A DNA stretch of 64,000 nucleotides. It comes from Himantopus leucocephalus (Eukaryota; Chordata; Aves; Charadriiformes; Recurvirostridae). The stretch covers positions 70,141,243-70,205,242 of the forward strand of contig RSEF01000002.1 in assembly GCA_003993805.1 (NCBI GenBank), in the 5' to 3' direction. This document shows positions 23,015 to 38,632 of this stretch, in pieces. How positions within the stretch are numbered: the first letter of the stretch is position 1; each line of letters starts with the position of its first letter. A model generated the notes under the pieces. It was not told the origin of the DNA. It did not search any database and was given only the letters and a program-made list of their open reading frames with translations. The translations under genes were made by a program, and so were the position numbers.

Positions 23015-26000
23015 TGCTGTCCTTAGTCACAAGTCTGAAGAGTACCTGGTAGAGTGCACTGGCTTTTGCTACGATTTTGTGAAGCGATCAGTGTAATCCT
23101 GAAAGGTTTGAGCTGAGTTAAGTCTTCTGCTTAACTGAATTTCTTAGGGAAATAGAGCTCATGTGGGTTACACTATTTGTCTGCTGGTGCACTTGGCAAA
23201 TGTTTGAACCATTGATGTAAAAAGGCAGGCACTGCTCCACTGTTGTACATTTTCTGGTAGCATCCAGTCAGAAAACGAGCATGGTATATGAGGCTTACTA
23301 ATCAACATGCATGTGGGTCAATACAAGTCATAACTTGCGTTGCCCCTGGTCAAGGGGCACATTGTAGGCAATATAAGGGAGCTGGGGGTTATTGTTTTAG
23401 TAGTGTTAAGGCACACAAATCCTTAAAAACCAGGCTTCAATAGCTTTGCTGCTCACCCACTTCTTCATGTACAAGTTTGGAGCATAAAATCTACCTAATT
23501 AATAAATCTTCATTCCTGAGGTAAACCTTAGTTTACAATACCTTCAGAATGAGGAAAGTAATTTTCTCACTGAATTTTTTTCAGCCTGGAAAAACTTGTA
23601 CAAAAATCAAACCCTTCATTATTTTAAGTTCATAACTTTTCATCAGCATTTTGTAATCTTCCCATAGAATTTTCAATTGAAAAAATACAATTGTTTGGCA
23701 ATTGATGGTACAGAGACAGCAGAGATCTTGGTCATCAGTTTGGGGACACCCTTAACATGAGGAGTCTCAAACCTTGTTACAATGCCAGTAAAACACTTTG
23801 GTCTGAACAGAGTGATGGATTGGCCTCTTGGCCCTTAATAATATCCAAACTCAAAAAGTCATGGTACGTGGAGTGTTGCGCATTGAGGTTATCACTAAAT
23901 AACAAAGGATTTATTGTGCACTTGTTGCCAGTTGAAGGAAGCTAAAGTAACTTCTATGGTTCCTGCACAATCAAAGAGCTAAAGCTGATTCTTGGAATTT
24001 TTCATTCACCATCACTATCTCCATTCACGCCATACTCTGCTGTGTTTAGTGGAAATTAACTGCAGCAGAACATCCATCTAATTTCCTATAAAACATTAAT
24101 TTTATTTATTCTTCCTACATGGTTTTCAGTTCCCTCCTCTCCCTCCTAATCCCATTGACAACAGAAGAAATGACACAGAAGATCAACTGTTGGCTTTATG
24201 TGAAATATTGCATCAAAATAGTGAGTCACTGGAAAAAAATTTCCCACAGTCAACACACACACAAATATTCACTCAGGTCACAGAAACAAAAATGTTATCA
24301 ATAAGGACAAAGGAAGTTGTTATTTTAGTTTTTAAACAGTCTTGATTCATGCTTCCTGTCATTTTGCTTGGGGGAAGAGAAATGACTATTCCTAAAAAAA
24401 CAGTTAAACAGAACTGCCAGAAGCTCTTCAAATCATTAAACCAATATGATCAGGAATAAAACCATAGTGGAAATAAGTTATCTTCTCCTGCTTTCCAAAT
24501 TCTGTTTCCATGTACAAAGTTTGGGTGCTACATATCACACTATGATCTGATAATTTTTTTAACCCAAAGACAAGAAGCCACTATTGTAAACCCTGTTTCT
24601 GTGGCATATTCTGATGATCACCATATTGCAAAAGGATCTCAGGTAGAACTTCTTGGTTCTTACCAAGTCATGCTGGATAATTTCTCTGGGGTTTGCTCAG
24701 TAGGAAGCAGCATATTTGTTCCAGTTTCGTCAGCTCAGAGACGTGCTTCCTACTGCTTTCACAGCTGAAGCCTGCGGCAGCTTGCTCCCCGGGACACCCA
24801 GGGACAGTTGTGATCACCAACAGGGATGCTGGAGATGCTGCATGTCTGGATTCCGCCGCTGAGTTTGCTCTCTGCAAGGCTACTGGGAAATGCTGGTTGT
24901 CATCTTTTTGGTTATGTTGCTTAAAAAGCCATGAAGTCATACAAAGCTAAAAGGCTGTTTTAAGAGCTGTTCTTAGAAAGGAAAAAATCAATTAGCAAAA
25001 CTGAAATAGCTTTTCATTTTTCTGTATGTTTTTCATGCAATGTTAGAAATATTCTGTAAGTGTGTATGATTTCTTCCTGCCTTTCACTTGCTTTTTTTTT
25101 CAGTATAGCAAATGTACTCTATGCATGAACCAACAGCAGGGAGGGAGACAGGAAAGTCTTACACTCGGTTTCTTCATGCTGTTAATTTCATGTTCAAGAG
25201 AGAGGCAAATGGTTTCCCTGCCTTTGGCCCCTGGTCCTCCTTAAACTTCATGTACTCTCATACCTCCTTGTCTTCACGATCCCAGAATTTTCTTCCCATC
25301 TGCCTCCTACAGGTGGGAGCTGACCTAACTTTGATCATATGGGAAGTGAGAGAGAAGTCAGGACTTTTTCCATGCAAGTAGGCCAGTTTTTTTTGCTCTT
25401 GTCTAAAGCCTCTTTTTCTTCTTCCACGATGCGGCATTTCCACTCCCTGTGACTTGGCAAATTGCCTTTTCCATGGATTTGTAAATTGCAATCATGTAGA
25501 TAGATATCCTAACGATAATGTAAGGAGAAATTTAGTTATTTACTCGTAGGCAGAGTCCACTGAGCACATTTTCTTAACCATGAATTCATATACCCTGGTC
25601 ACAGCCAGATGGAACTCACGGAATCTATACAGATTCAGAGTTCACACGTCAAAGCTTTGTTTATATCATACAATGCAAAGTGTTTCTCTGGGGAACAAAT
25701 GTATTGATAAATTTTGCCCCTGACTATTTTTTTTGGTCATATCCCAGGAAATAAATATGTGTGTATAAAATAAAAAGTTGGAGGATATATGTAAATCTCT
25801 TTAAATTTCTTCCTGACAAGTACAGGGGAGTTACGTGGAGCCAGTGGATTTTCACAGATGAAGTCATGCTTAAAAAAAGATGAGTTCACTTGCCATTTCT
25901 TCAATGACCGCAGATAGCAGTGAAGCAGAAAACACCATTTGCTTGGATTTTAGCAGTGTTTGGAAAAACAAAGGTTTTAGTATGCCTCTTGCCCTTCTGC

Positions 26001-29000
26001 CCCTGCTCGGTCTCATAAAACTCAGGTTTCTTTTCCTAGAGATTCTCTCTGCCCATATGGGAATACCTAGTTTTATAAGAGACTTTAAAAAAATTACTAG
26101 GTCAAAAGCACACATTTTTAAGAAACTTACCTGGAACTTGAATGTAACAGACACAAAAATAAACAACATGAAGTCAGAACCCCCCAAATTATTTCGGTGC
26201 AACTGAATAATCTTTACGTCACTTGCAGCAAGCAAGAAATCTGCTTGTTTTTGAGTTCCCACTATGCTAATTTTGGGATTGTTAAATTTAACAACTGCTT
26301 GCTAGGTAGTGTGTGTTAAAGATGTCCTTTCAAGGAGGTTATTGTAACTGCTGTCTGCTCTGCTCTGAGCAGAGGAGGGGAAAAATCTTTATCGTTATCC
26401 TAAAAAAGGGACCCAAACGGGGACCAATCCTGAATTTTGTTACTACAGCTGTGATATGATAAGAAGACTGCCAGCAAACAGTTGCATGCATTTTAAAATG
26501 TTGCTGCTTGTCATCTGGGAAGCAGTATCCTGTCCTTGTTGGATGCTGCCATTGCAAAGGTGGCCAGCCTAAAACAGCAGGGAGAAGATAGGCTTGCTCA
26601 AACAGCCCTACTGTGGCACACTGAGAGGCTGAAATCCTTAAAAACTTTATTAGTTGAGATTATCTAACCATGTGATTAAATTCTGTAGGAAGAAAAATGG
26701 ATCTAGACAAGCCTTTTCACATCTGGGCTCACCATAAACAGGTGAGATGTAAACTAGGACAGAGAAAGAAGACTATAAAGATGAGGGGAATAGCATGGGG
26801 AACCCTCCCTGGAAGTCAAGTGAGGAGAGGGATGCTGGGAGAGAGGGGCAAGTTCTTGGTTTCCCTATAAGGGTGTGTTTCAGTTCCAGAATTTCCCTGT
26901 GTAACCAGTCTGTTGGAGTAACCCCTCTCAACTTGGAAACCATTTCTCACCCTAAATTAATCATAGGGTAAGTCTACGTCATACCTAAATACTAAAGAAA
27001 AGATACGAATCAAAGGTATGCTTTAGCTCAACACCTTGGGCTTTCCTGTCAGATGTCTGTGGAAGTCCTGTCATTGGCTTTTCTAGCCATAAAATTAGGT
27101 GCTTAGCTCAATCTCATCTCTGACCTGCCCATCCCCAACTCCAGAAGGTATAGTTAAAACAACAAGGTATGGGCTGAAATATATTATTGAGCCCCCGGCA
27201 TTCTAGCCATCCTTTAGCCTGTAGATAGAACCTCACCAGGCTAAGGCAAAGCCATCACCTAGGAGACTGGCCTGGGCTGGAAAGAATAAAGCTGTCTCTT
27301 AATATTTCTAAAAAAGGGCAGTTAAGAGCTTCAGGCAGGACAGAAAAAGCAGGTAGAAATGAAGAAGTGAAAACAGCGTGCACATTTTTTTCTCATGACA
27401 AGGACAGGTTGGTGACCTCTGTTACAGAGGAAGCTTCCTGTCTTGGCTGCCAGCATGGTTTTGCCCTCTCAGTTTCTAAACTGATGGTGATACCAATGTC
27501 TGGAATTACTGCAATTCTCGGTACATTACCGAAACACTCAGTTAAAAGTCAACAGATTGTGTCACTTTGGGCACACAGTCAAAAGGAAAAAGAAGCCTGT
27601 GCATACTTGAAAGTCTGTGCCATGCTCTGAAGCTAGCTGTGAGTGCAGTTAATAGAAAAGAAATTCATTTAACCAAGCCTCAAGTTTTTCCCATGCAATC
27701 TTTGTATACTCTTGTTAAAAATGTATACTTTAAGTGAAAGCAGAAGAGGACAGCTTCAGTGTCTCCTCTTTCATGTGTATGTAACATGGTCCCCTCGATG
27801 CTGCTTTAAAAATTTCTCTTTTCACAGCTAGAAATTCTTACCTCTTACCTGATCCTCAGGAGAACTGAACAACTCCACATCTGAATGTGTTACACGTGAA
27901 CGTGAGAGCAGGGCAAGCTCCTTGGTTTTATTTTACTTTTTTTCCAGGAGTTCATGAGGTGGTGCTGGTTTTGGGGAAGCTACGTGTGCTGTCCAGCTGG
28001 GGAACTGGACCTGCTTGCACATGGTGGCTTCTGAGCTTGAGAGGTGTTCTGTGTTCTCTGCTGCCGTGTCACTAGAAGTAGTGGCATCACATCACTGATG
28101 TGCCTGCTCTTCTTGCCATCCAGAGGGTTTGGTTTTTTGATTGCTGTGTGTGCGGGGAGGGATGCAATTGCTTTGTGAACCGATGACTGGCACATCTCAT
28201 GTCTAGGAGAAAGTCAAGGGGAAGGGTGACAGTAACCTGTCTTTTCCCTGTGTCTGGGTGCAAAGACGTGGCCGAGGATGGGCCCTGGGCTGCGGCTGTT
28301 GCGCTGGCTGCCCCTGGGCTGGATGTTTGCTGTTCAGTGGCAATTCATCAGCATTTCATTTATGGCAGACTCCTAACAACTCAGCTTGTTTTCTTTTCAC
28401 AAGCTGGTTCTTCACGCACCTAGTCAACAGACAGGAGATAGCAGAAGTTAAAAATCTATGTAGAGCTGTTGCAGAGCTGTTCAGTTGCTGGTGGCAAAAA
28501 GCCCGTTCCTGGCAGCATTACAAATAGAGCTCTGCCACCAGCAGGATTTCCTATGGGGGCAAATATACTTTCTCTTAATGCTTGCAGGTCCCAAGAAGAA
28601 AAGTTGCACTGAAACTCTGGTACTGTCAAAGCCACCAGCCTTGATCTTTAAGCTGAGATTTCTAAGTGGCCGAAACCCACCTATCGCACTGGGGTAGCAG
28701 GCTGACTTCTCACCGTTTTCTGGTGAGGCTGTACGTTTCTTTCCTCTAGTGCTGTTCTATACGGATCAAATACCAAAAGCTAGTTTCCAGTATGTCAGGA
28801 AGTACTTCAAAGTATAAACACAGGAAAAATTATCTATAGAGAAGAAATAAAGTGTTACGGAAGCCGTAAGACTGTGTTTTGTTTGGAGATGGTCTGCTGT
28901 GCCAACAAATTTTAATGAATATTGTTCTTTGCTTTATTCATAGACCAGATAGGTGTAAGTCACCTACCTATTTCCTTTGTGTCTGAGACAAATCCACGTG

Positions 29001-32000
29001 TTTTGAGATCATAATGATTATGAAAGTTTGGGAGACAGTGTGCCATCCTACTCACTTTTTTACTGTAAAATAAAAAGCTCTTTAGATTTGTACCCACTAC
29101 TCTTTCAAAATAATTTTAACTTGGTTTATTTCACTCCAATACAAAACACCTTATAATAAAGTTTTACTATGTTTTAGGTAAAGGGAATAATGAAGATTTC
29201 AAGCCTGGTTTGTCAGTGAGTAAATTGCATACCAAGACAGAATTGTAGAACAATAGGGTTATTTAAACAGGAAAAGATGTGATCCTGATTTTCTTGTAGC
29301 TATTCTGAGTAAAGCTGGTCTGCATGCAAGACATAGCTTTGTATTTTTTGCACTGATATCTAATTTCTAGCATTGTGTGATTATATAAATATACATATTG
29401 ACTAAAGATTCTTTTTTTAAATCATTAGGTTTATTAAGGTACCACAAATGACTTTTGATGGTGGAATACCCCTTTAAGATAGATCCCATAGAAGAAAACT
29501 ATTCTTAGTCCATGACATCAGGGGCATCATACTTGCAACTTCAGATAATATATGTATACTCACTGTGCAAAAACCCTTCCTGTTTTGTTTTCAGCATTGG
29601 TTATGTTACACATGAGTGTCTCTTTTTTCTTGTGAAACTGTCTCTCTTGCATATGCAAATACTTTTTTTTCAATAGGAAAATGGATAATTTGTACAGTAA
29701 GTGAAGTAGATAAAGACACATTTTTCTTAGGCTCTGGTTTTAGAAAGCTTTTTACAAAACCTGTTTTTATTTTACACCTATGGATAGCAATTATTTTTCA
29801 GTGTATTTGGTTCTTATTAGTTGAAAAACTGTGAATCAGGGTAGTGAAAATGTCCTTTTTTTTCTTCACAAGCTAATCCTAGTCCTTTATGTGGAATTAC
29901 AATGAAACTGTGTGTTAGTTATACACTAACTCAGTGTTTTCACTTGCTGTTAATGGTGTGCTGTTTGTAGGATGTGAGAGGTCTTTTCAGTGGTCATGCT
30001 ATTACTTTTTTACACACCTACCTCAGAAATGAATTAGTAATTTTAGTTAATGCCAGAGTGGCTTAGTCATTTTGCAAGTATTTCAAGTAGCTGCAAGGAT
30101 GACACAGCAATGTTAGTAATTAACTATGCTAACCTTTATTCTTATTCTGGCTAGTAACGCAACTAAAAATTCATGGTGATGTTGTGTTTTGGCATGTATC
30201 ATCTCAGACGCTCAGCCATGCCCCCAGCCCTGGAGTTATAAAAGCATCAGTTAAGAGTGTCAAAAAAACTAATTGGACCCTCTCAGTTTTGTGCTTTATA
30301 TCACTGTTATCGAAAAAGAAAGCAGGTGGGGAGGGCTTAGCTTGTGCCTTGCCTGGCATTCCGAACTTGTATTTTTTTTATTTTTGGCTCAAAAAGGCAA
30401 TCAATCAATCTGGGTCAAGAGATTCAGGGATTTGAGCTGGGTAGCAATTTTAGCATGACTCATAACACTGCAAAATTAGCTTGCCAAGAAGATGTGCTTC
30501 TGTGAAACTGTGAAGCACCTGGGATCGAGGTATAGCTGGAAGAGAAATCGTTTTGACAGAAGAGCTCATAACAGTCCAGCTCACGCCTTTTGGTGATAGC
30601 AATGGAAAGAATCATCATTATTGATCATCTCACATCCTTATAGCCTGAGCTGTTGCACGTTGCTGTGTCACTTTCAGCTTCTCTTTGCTGCGGAGTTCCT
30701 GGGTAAGCACAGAAGTAGGGGTGAACGCAGAAGTGAAGACGGAAGCGGGGGAATAGCAAGCTGTCTACAGAGCATCAGTAAGTGATTGTCCTGCAAGTAA
30801 ATCTGGGGACCACAGTTTAGGATTTGATACTCTAGAAGTAGAGTGCTTCGAATGAGCACATCTTAATATTTTCCAGGAAATTAAATGCCTTGTGGAACAT
30901 TAATGATGTTTCTAACCAATTTTTTGATGTTTAAGGGAACTTAATTTTGCTGTAAGCAGTTTTGCACATTTGTGCAGTCACATTGTAGCTTTCATGCATA
31001 GAGATACATAGTAGGAAACTGGATAGAAATATCATGTGATGTTTGCAGCTGAAGTTTCCAGAATTTATCTGCATTTTAATGGACTATTCTAGTTTTCTTA
31101 ATTCAAAAGAACAACCTCCCTAGATACAAGCTGGCCTCATCATTTATCTGAAGGAAAGATGATTAGCCTTTATTTGCAGTTGTTTCTCTTGACTGATGGA
31201 GGCTACTGCAGTGAAGCTTGGTTTTGTTTTATTGTGCCAGCGAGAAGTAAGCACCAAACCAGATGCTACTTTTGCTGCTTTGCTGCTGGCAGCTGCCCTG
31301 CTCTACTTCTGGTCCTACTGCCCTGCCATTTTCCCTACACCTGCGGGAATGACTTCACTTCCTTCATCCTCCCTCTCTCACCATTCTCCACCTTGAGATA
31401 ATTGCCCTTTTGCTGTTCAAGTGCTGTGGTGCTGAGTGCTGGAGCTGAGAGCAGGAAGATTTTCCTTGCCGCACTTCATCCGTGGCCTAACAAGTACCTG
31501 TGTGATGGAGGCAGAGTAGCAAAGGTGGCAGCTGCAGGAAGAAAATCTAGGACCTGGAACAGAGGGAGGGAGAAGAGAGGGGAGGTAGTGAAAAGGCAGT
31601 GATAGAGGCTTAAGCTATTTCATACTAGAACAGAAGATGGAGGATAAAAATCTAACCACTGAAGGAGACTCCTTTTCAAATCGTGACACAGAATTCCACA
31701 TTTTCACTACTGCTCTGCAGTCTGAAAAATAGCTCTGAGCCCCAAGTGTTTCTTGGGTGCCGTCTAGGATTGGTCACTGCTGAGGTCTGCTACTGCTGGG
31801 AAATGTTCTACTGGTTCAAGTGTCAATATCTGTTATGGGGCTCTTGGTTGTCTAATCCTACTGTAATCCTATTGATTACAGTATTGAATCCGTAGGGATC
31901 AACGTGATTCCACATGTTGGAAAGGCTGTATTTTTTCTGGTGACTATACCCTTCCTCCCCAGATACAAAATTATGTATAACACCCAACGTCGAATAGATT

Positions 32001-35000
32001 GATAAGGTTTGTACCTATTCCAACGGGAAAAGAGTATGTGATGATAATTCAAGCAAAGCTGGAATGCTTAGATGCAAGGAGGCTGAATTAAAGTTGCACA
32101 AGCTTTCTGCTTTTTCCTTAAATTAATCTGATGCCGTATAATTGTCTGATAATAACCAAAAGCTCAGCTATGAGTTTCTGTGCACCCCAGAAGAAATGCC
32201 TATACATCAGGCTTCACAGCAAAGTCCTGAAGGCAAAACACGAGCACTAATTGTGTGAAGTACAAAGTAAACTTACTTCATCATAAAAAGAAAATTATAG
32301 ATTAGCATCTATACTTGTTTCTCCCTCTGTTTTTCTGCACCCCCTGCACTCTGATGTATCTGTACTTCTCATCTGTGTGTGTGGTACATTTCCTATAGCA
32401 GGAAAAGTTCTTGAGGGATTGGTGTCAAGTGGCACAATAATACCTTCTCCTGCTGCTTGGCTGGTATGAATCACACCCATAGTTCTGAAGTACAGAACTG
32501 CAGTATTTCCAACCCCTCTTGCATGCAAGCCCAGCTTAAAGAGCCAAAATTTAGTATTGGCAGAATAAGCTGAGTGCCATCATTGTTAAGCACTGAGATT
32601 TGAAATTATACTGATACTTTACGTGTGAGTTTAGATTTTTGCTTCCTTCCCCTCCAACGTGAAGAAACCACTTTGCTTTTGGGTGATATTATTCACATAT
32701 GGAGATAAGCAGAAGCCAGCAATGTTTCAGACATCATCTGCTGGTAGGGCAGCTGCTATACAAACTGCTATCCTAAAACAGGTTAAATGGCAATTGGGAT
32801 TTTTTTTTTTTTAAGTGTCGCATCTCATGCCTTGTCCCTTTCAGTTTTATCTTGTCGGGGCTCAGATGGGAGTTCTAATTAAAAGCAGCACGGATATCCA
32901 AATGAGAACATAGGGTATGCATTGGCTGGAAGCTGACAGGGTTTAAGTAATCACCTGCAGTTGAATTGAGACTCGGATGGGAAGTAGGAAGTGCTGTACT
33001 CAAGCTTCCTGTATAAATAAATGCAGCTTTCCCACAGCTACTGCATACAAGCTGTGACGTGCTTTTAAGATATAATGGCAGCATGCTCTTAATAGCAGGG
33101 AGGGGAGGATTTATCAGAGTGGCAAAGGGGCTGGGAGACAAGTCCTGCTGCAGTCCTAAAAAGTGTACAGCTGTCAGATACCCGGAGAAGAGGAAGGGCG
33201 TGCGAGAGCAATCTGCCTCCGCTCCTGGTTGTGAGCTTCAGGCGTTTGTGACACCGTGGTTCTTGGGAACGCTGGAATCTGAGTGCAGCTACTGAAAAGT
33301 CACACAGCTGGCAGTGAATGCTACTCTCCTTTCAAGGTATGTTGGAATAGAGCTTTCTGTCTATTTTTTTCCTTAAAAGCAAAGGATACACTGAAAACAA
33401 CAGAAAGCCAGCATTTGATTCTAGTGGAAGAAAGTAGGAAAGGCTTAGTTAAAAAAAAAAGGTAAGAACTAGAATGATTAAAGAGCTAAAATAAATGTTA
33501 TTTGTGTTATGGTTAAAATTGAACTGTGAGGTGGTTAGAGCTGAGGCAAAAGGAAATCTTGGAGTCCTGACTGTTAAAGGTACAGAAAATTAAATAGACA
33601 TCAAGTACCTCCCCAAGGGTGAAATTACTTCTCTCAGCGTAACTTTCAAACACTTCACACAGATATTTCTTTAAAAATGCTGCAGTATTAGGACATATCT
33701 GTGTGGAAAGCAGTTGCTAAGATGGCATACTGTCAGTCACATATCTGTTTTAGTTTAAATACAAGAACTCCTTTCATACTGAAAAAACATCTGATTAAGC
33801 TGGAGGGAGCCCAAGTTTAAAATGCAGAGATTTCCTCCTGGTTTAAAGGCATTTCTTCTGCCACAGTCCTGTACAGCTAATATTGGGAAGGAAAAATATA
33901 CTGGTCTGTATTATATGTGTTAATGTACACTTCTAATCTGTTCCCAGTGTTGTTATGTGGTTTATGTAAGCACATACTAAATATACAATACATTTGTTTT
34001 CTAGTTTGCATTTTTAAATTCGTTTACACTAAGAACAGAAAATTGCATTTACTGGTATGTTTGCACTGCTTTCTCAGCATAAGGCTGTCTCAGTACAAAG
34101 CTGCTTCAGTAACGAAGATGTTTCAGTCTGGTTTATTATAAAGCTCTGTATTTTCTGTAATACAAAGGCACTCTTCTTCCTAACTGTATACAGCAATATC
34201 AAACATCTTCCTTCAGAGAGCACCGTAAGTAGTAAAATATTTAGGATGACCATAAGTTAAGTAAGCATTGCAGGGTGACTTCCCATCCTGTTGGTAAATA
34301 GACACTGAATGCTTTCAAGAAGTAAATTTTAGCAGAGATACAGGCCGTGACTGAAATACCCCCATGCAGCTTTCCAACTGGCTGTGAGCAGGCAGAGCAA
34401 CATGATATGTTTGGCTACCCTCAGCCTGAAGGGCAAGTGGTCTTGGTTAAGGGCAAGCACTGGGTTTGGGATACCAATATTTCTGGAAACAGAAGTTTCA
34501 AAATCCTGTCCTTAAATATTTCCCGAAACAAATATATTGACCTGATTCTTGTCCTGTTTAGGACTTGTCTATGCCTGAACGTGAGTGGGCGTATGGGTTG
34601 TCATAGCATGAAAGTGGCTGAAACCCTTCCCTCAGTGAACATAAGCTACATTGGAAAAAATACAGCACATTGGTAATGGGATGGCTGCAGTTATGCTGCA
34701 GAAAGTAATGCTTTGGATTATGGATTGAGAAGTGTGTGTCTGCAGGGTGTCAGAAGCTGTGGTAAAGTGGGAGGTATTCCTTCAAAATAAACTAGAGCTA
34801 TTCCGGAGCCAAGCCAGCATGATGAGAATCAGACTCCTTTTCTCCCATGTATCTTACTGTCCGATGAGGGTATTTAACACAAAGTGCTGTCTGCTCATAC
34901 AAGGACACAGAAACCTCCCTACACTTCATGTAGGAATAGCATTTGGCAACCTGCTATAGTTTCTGTTCCCCATGCTGAACTATATCCTGCGTGCTCCTTG

Positions 35001-38000
35001 CTGATAGTCACGGTCTTCCTTCCCACAGATGGTGACATTTTGGTGATTTTGTTTGTGTGGTGGTATACTTTGGAGCAAAAGTTAATAATATAAATAGCAA
35101 ACAATATGGAGTTGTTTCTCTCTAGCTAGGTTCATGGATTACACTATATTCTCTAAGTGCTTCATAAGCTTTGTAGAAATAAATAAACAGCGTGGAAGTG
35201 GTTATCTGGCCTCTCCCTTATGGCGGAGGAGGAAAATATGTACTTGTCCTTATTATCCTCTTAGGTTTAAAATGCAACTGTGAAAAGCAGCAAGTCACTT
35301 TACAGGAAAACAAGCAGCGCTAATACTTAACCCGGTTCTCAGTTCATTAGTATGCCTCTGATAATATCTATGGTATGCGTCTGAGCCCTGTGCCTGCAAC
35401 CCACCCTGTCCAGACCTTTCAGTGACTCTGAGCAGTGGGACCCAGTGGAGTGTGTTGCCTTGATGTGTAGCTCAAAAATACTGCTATAGACTTGCTGTCC
35501 CTCTTCTTGAGCAGGGAGTTTTCTTGAATGTGCCTGAAACTACATAGTGCCTATAGATTGTATGTATCAGATCCATAAATATCTCCTGAGCTAGTAGTAC
35601 TGTGACATCTGAGACCATAATTACAGCTCTGGGCCCATGTTCACAAGCACATGTGAACAAAATACTGTGGCAGGCTGCCAGTGCTGCTGTGAACTGAGTC
35701 CGTTGGACCTCCTTGCGCATACCAAAGCAGACATTGCCTTCAGCTTCATGAGGCCGAAAAAGGTTCTGGATCTGTCCTCTTCCTCTGTGTATTTGCCAGG
35801 AGGTGGGTACAGTTCCCTCCTCTCCCTCCAGCTTCCCCATGCCAAATCCCAGCCCTGTGTAACGCACTTCACAAATTCTCATCATTATCCAACAGCCAGG
35901 AATAACCTTACGTTCATTCCATCTCAAAATTAATCTTCTTTTTGTTTGTGGAGGGGAGCATTGAACAAAACGAAAAAAAACAGATCCAAAGGGAAAGACA
36001 GCAATGATACTAAGCTCAGCCTCCAGCATTTTGCATTTCTGCTGAAGCACAGCTGAGCTCCAGTGCTAGACTATGAGCCTTCTCACTTGATAGAGGGAAG
36101 TACTGGTCTGAGGGCCATCGTACACTGCAAATTTACCTAGTCTTGGACAAATATTTACGGAGATGCTTGTGCCAAATAACTTTGTGCTGATCAGTAAGAA
36201 AACAGTGTTCAGTAATCTTTCTCTGTGTCTCTTGTAAATGGTTTCGGCTCAGTGGGAACTGAGTGGGCATTACATTCATAAAGTAGATCATTGCTAGCAG
36301 ATACTAAAACACTCATAAAAAAAAAGATAGTATCTCAAATTACAAAGGACCTCATCCTTCACTTCCTACTGAAGTGGGATTTTTCCAACTATTAGTCTTC
36401 AAGGGAGGAGTAGAAGTGCTGAGTGGAAGTTTCTAGGCTTGAGAGCATGACTAGGTTAACTGCATTGCAAACACAATTTCAAATAAAAAATGTGGCTATA
36501 TAAAACACATTTTGTTGATTCAGTTTCCTAGATCTCTTTGTATGTGTTGATACTTGCACACAATGACATAAGTGTTCCCCATTTCTGGTTCCTCTTCTTC
36601 TATTTTAATAAAGAAAAAGTATTGTGGGTTGCCCAAGACCTGGGTGCTTTTTTTTTAATCGTATTTCTAAGGGGAATCTGCTCGGCCTCCAAGGGAAAAT
36701 CCGTAATCTGTAATTAGAAATGCTGTGAGTTTACTTGAGTCTTTGAATGTCCTTGGTGCCTGCAAGTACAGTTTTGACTTTGATGGAGTTTGGGCTACTC
36801 GACTACAGGACCTATGAGCATCCTTGTGCCTTGTGTTTCTGAGTGAGTCAGTATCTCTGGAGTCCCAAAGCCAGCCAGCACCAGGCAAAGCGATTTGGGA
36901 CATGTGAATGTGGCTCCTGCTGCAGAATGGTTAACCTCTCTGAAATAATGCAGTCCTAGGCATGCTGTAGTCAAGGGACTGTTTGTTTAAGTTATGTTTA
37001 TGTAAAACCTAACGAGAAATGTACCTGTCTGACAGACTTCAAAGACATAAATAAGGGCAATTGGGTGAGTCAGACTGGGACTATTGTGTGGCTCCAGAAT
37101 TGAGACTTGATAAGGTGTATTTTTTGGTGTTGGTCTGAAGCTGTTATCAGTGAAGATGGTAGAGTCAAGACATGCTGTTCATGAAAACTATAGCCAGCAT
37201 GTTGCTGTGGAAGAGTCCGGCTTCTGAGTGTGAGTTCATGCATGCTAGAACACATCCCCCGCATCAAGCTTCTTCCTGTGTGCTAGAGCTTGTTGTAGAC
37301 ACAACCGTCATGGGGAGTTGTTCTACATGCTTTTCGTCTGAAGAAAAGACAAGAGATGCTGATTAGGAGACAGTACAGAATTAGCTTTTACTAGAAGGAA
37401 AAAAATACCATTTGACTGTCATGCTCATGCTTCTCCCCTTTAATTGAGAATGTCAGTATTTGTGTCTGTTGCAATTTTTCTGCCTTTCACTTTGCTGTAA
37501 TAACGACGAGAGGAGGGAAAATATAAGACGTGAGTCATTACTCAAAGAGTGGACGCTGTCTGGGTGTCTGACAGAAGCTTTGATATTCATATTTGGTTAT
37601 ACAAACTATTGTATCTTCAGACTGCCAAATGGGCAGAATGGAAAACTTTTATGTGCTTTATATGTTTGCAAAAAGGAAAAACCATTGCAACAGAAGAGCT
37701 GTATCTCTATGTTCAGGGACTGAAACGGGTCCTTCAAGGCTACCTCTACTTATGCTTTTATGTACTATATGTTGCTGTGGCTTAGGGGTGAATTCCTTGC
37801 TCATGTATATAGAGCCACAAATCATTCATAATTGCGTCCTCTAAACCCCTAGGTACATAGAAGGAAAAACACATTTCATGATGGCTAGTATATAGGCTAA
37901 TCATTTCCATGCAAAAGAAATTCCAGGATTAAGTAGAAGCTGTGACGTGCAGGACGACATTAGTTATGTCTGAAAAGTAGATGGCAAAGTTCATGTGTTC

Positions 38001-38572
38001 TGCCTGTGCTTAATTTTAGAAGCATTCTGATGCATGGAGGTGGGGAGATAATGAAGGAAAACAAGCTGGTCTTTCCCCCTTCAAAAAAAAAAGGTTACAA
38101 AGATGTAGTCAATGGGTAAAACTAGCTGATCCTGTGGGCTATTTACCACTGCACTCACTTGAAGCTTTTTCACAGCAACGGACCCTCAGCTAACCACTCA
38201 TCCTGGAATGCTTCCCAGTGGGGTTTATCCATTATAGGGCTAAGATAACATCCACAGGGCCAGCAATAACTTCCTTGCTGAAGCTTTGCACAATGGAGAG
38301 GATGCAGTCTTGCATCCTCCTGACCTCTTCACACTTGCACTGATGGGTTCAGTGGTGGAGAATCTCCATCACAGTCTCCAGGGAGGATTTGTGGTAAAGG
38401 CAATTACGCCCTTTGCCTGGAGTGGGGTAGAAGCCACATATGTGTATATAAAATTTAGCTGATACTACTTTAAGGACATGTGTTTTTTGAATTGGTTGGT
38501 ATTTTTACTGCAAATACCCAAGCAGTGTACATGGCTTGACCAGTTTCAACACCCTTGTTGACTTAGCTTCCC

Positions 38573-38632
38573 AGGATGGGCCAACAAATGAAGGAAANTA
38601 TTTTGGGAGGATGGGCCAACAAATGAAGGAAA
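38573..38632. repeat. 25-bp direct duplication flanking a single N
   Basis: The string 'aggatgggccaacaaatg' plus 'aaggaaa' occurs at 38573-38597 and again at 38608-38632, with N at 38598 and a short unique spacer 'tattttggg'. This is consistent with a poor-quality contig end joined to its overlapping neighbour. Confidence 0.85.

Noticed and set aside
35484..36050. 188-codon minus-strand open frame, the longest outside the CpG islands
   Set aside because: No recognisable family, no splice context, and a rough chance estimate gives about one frame this long in 64 kb read on six frames.
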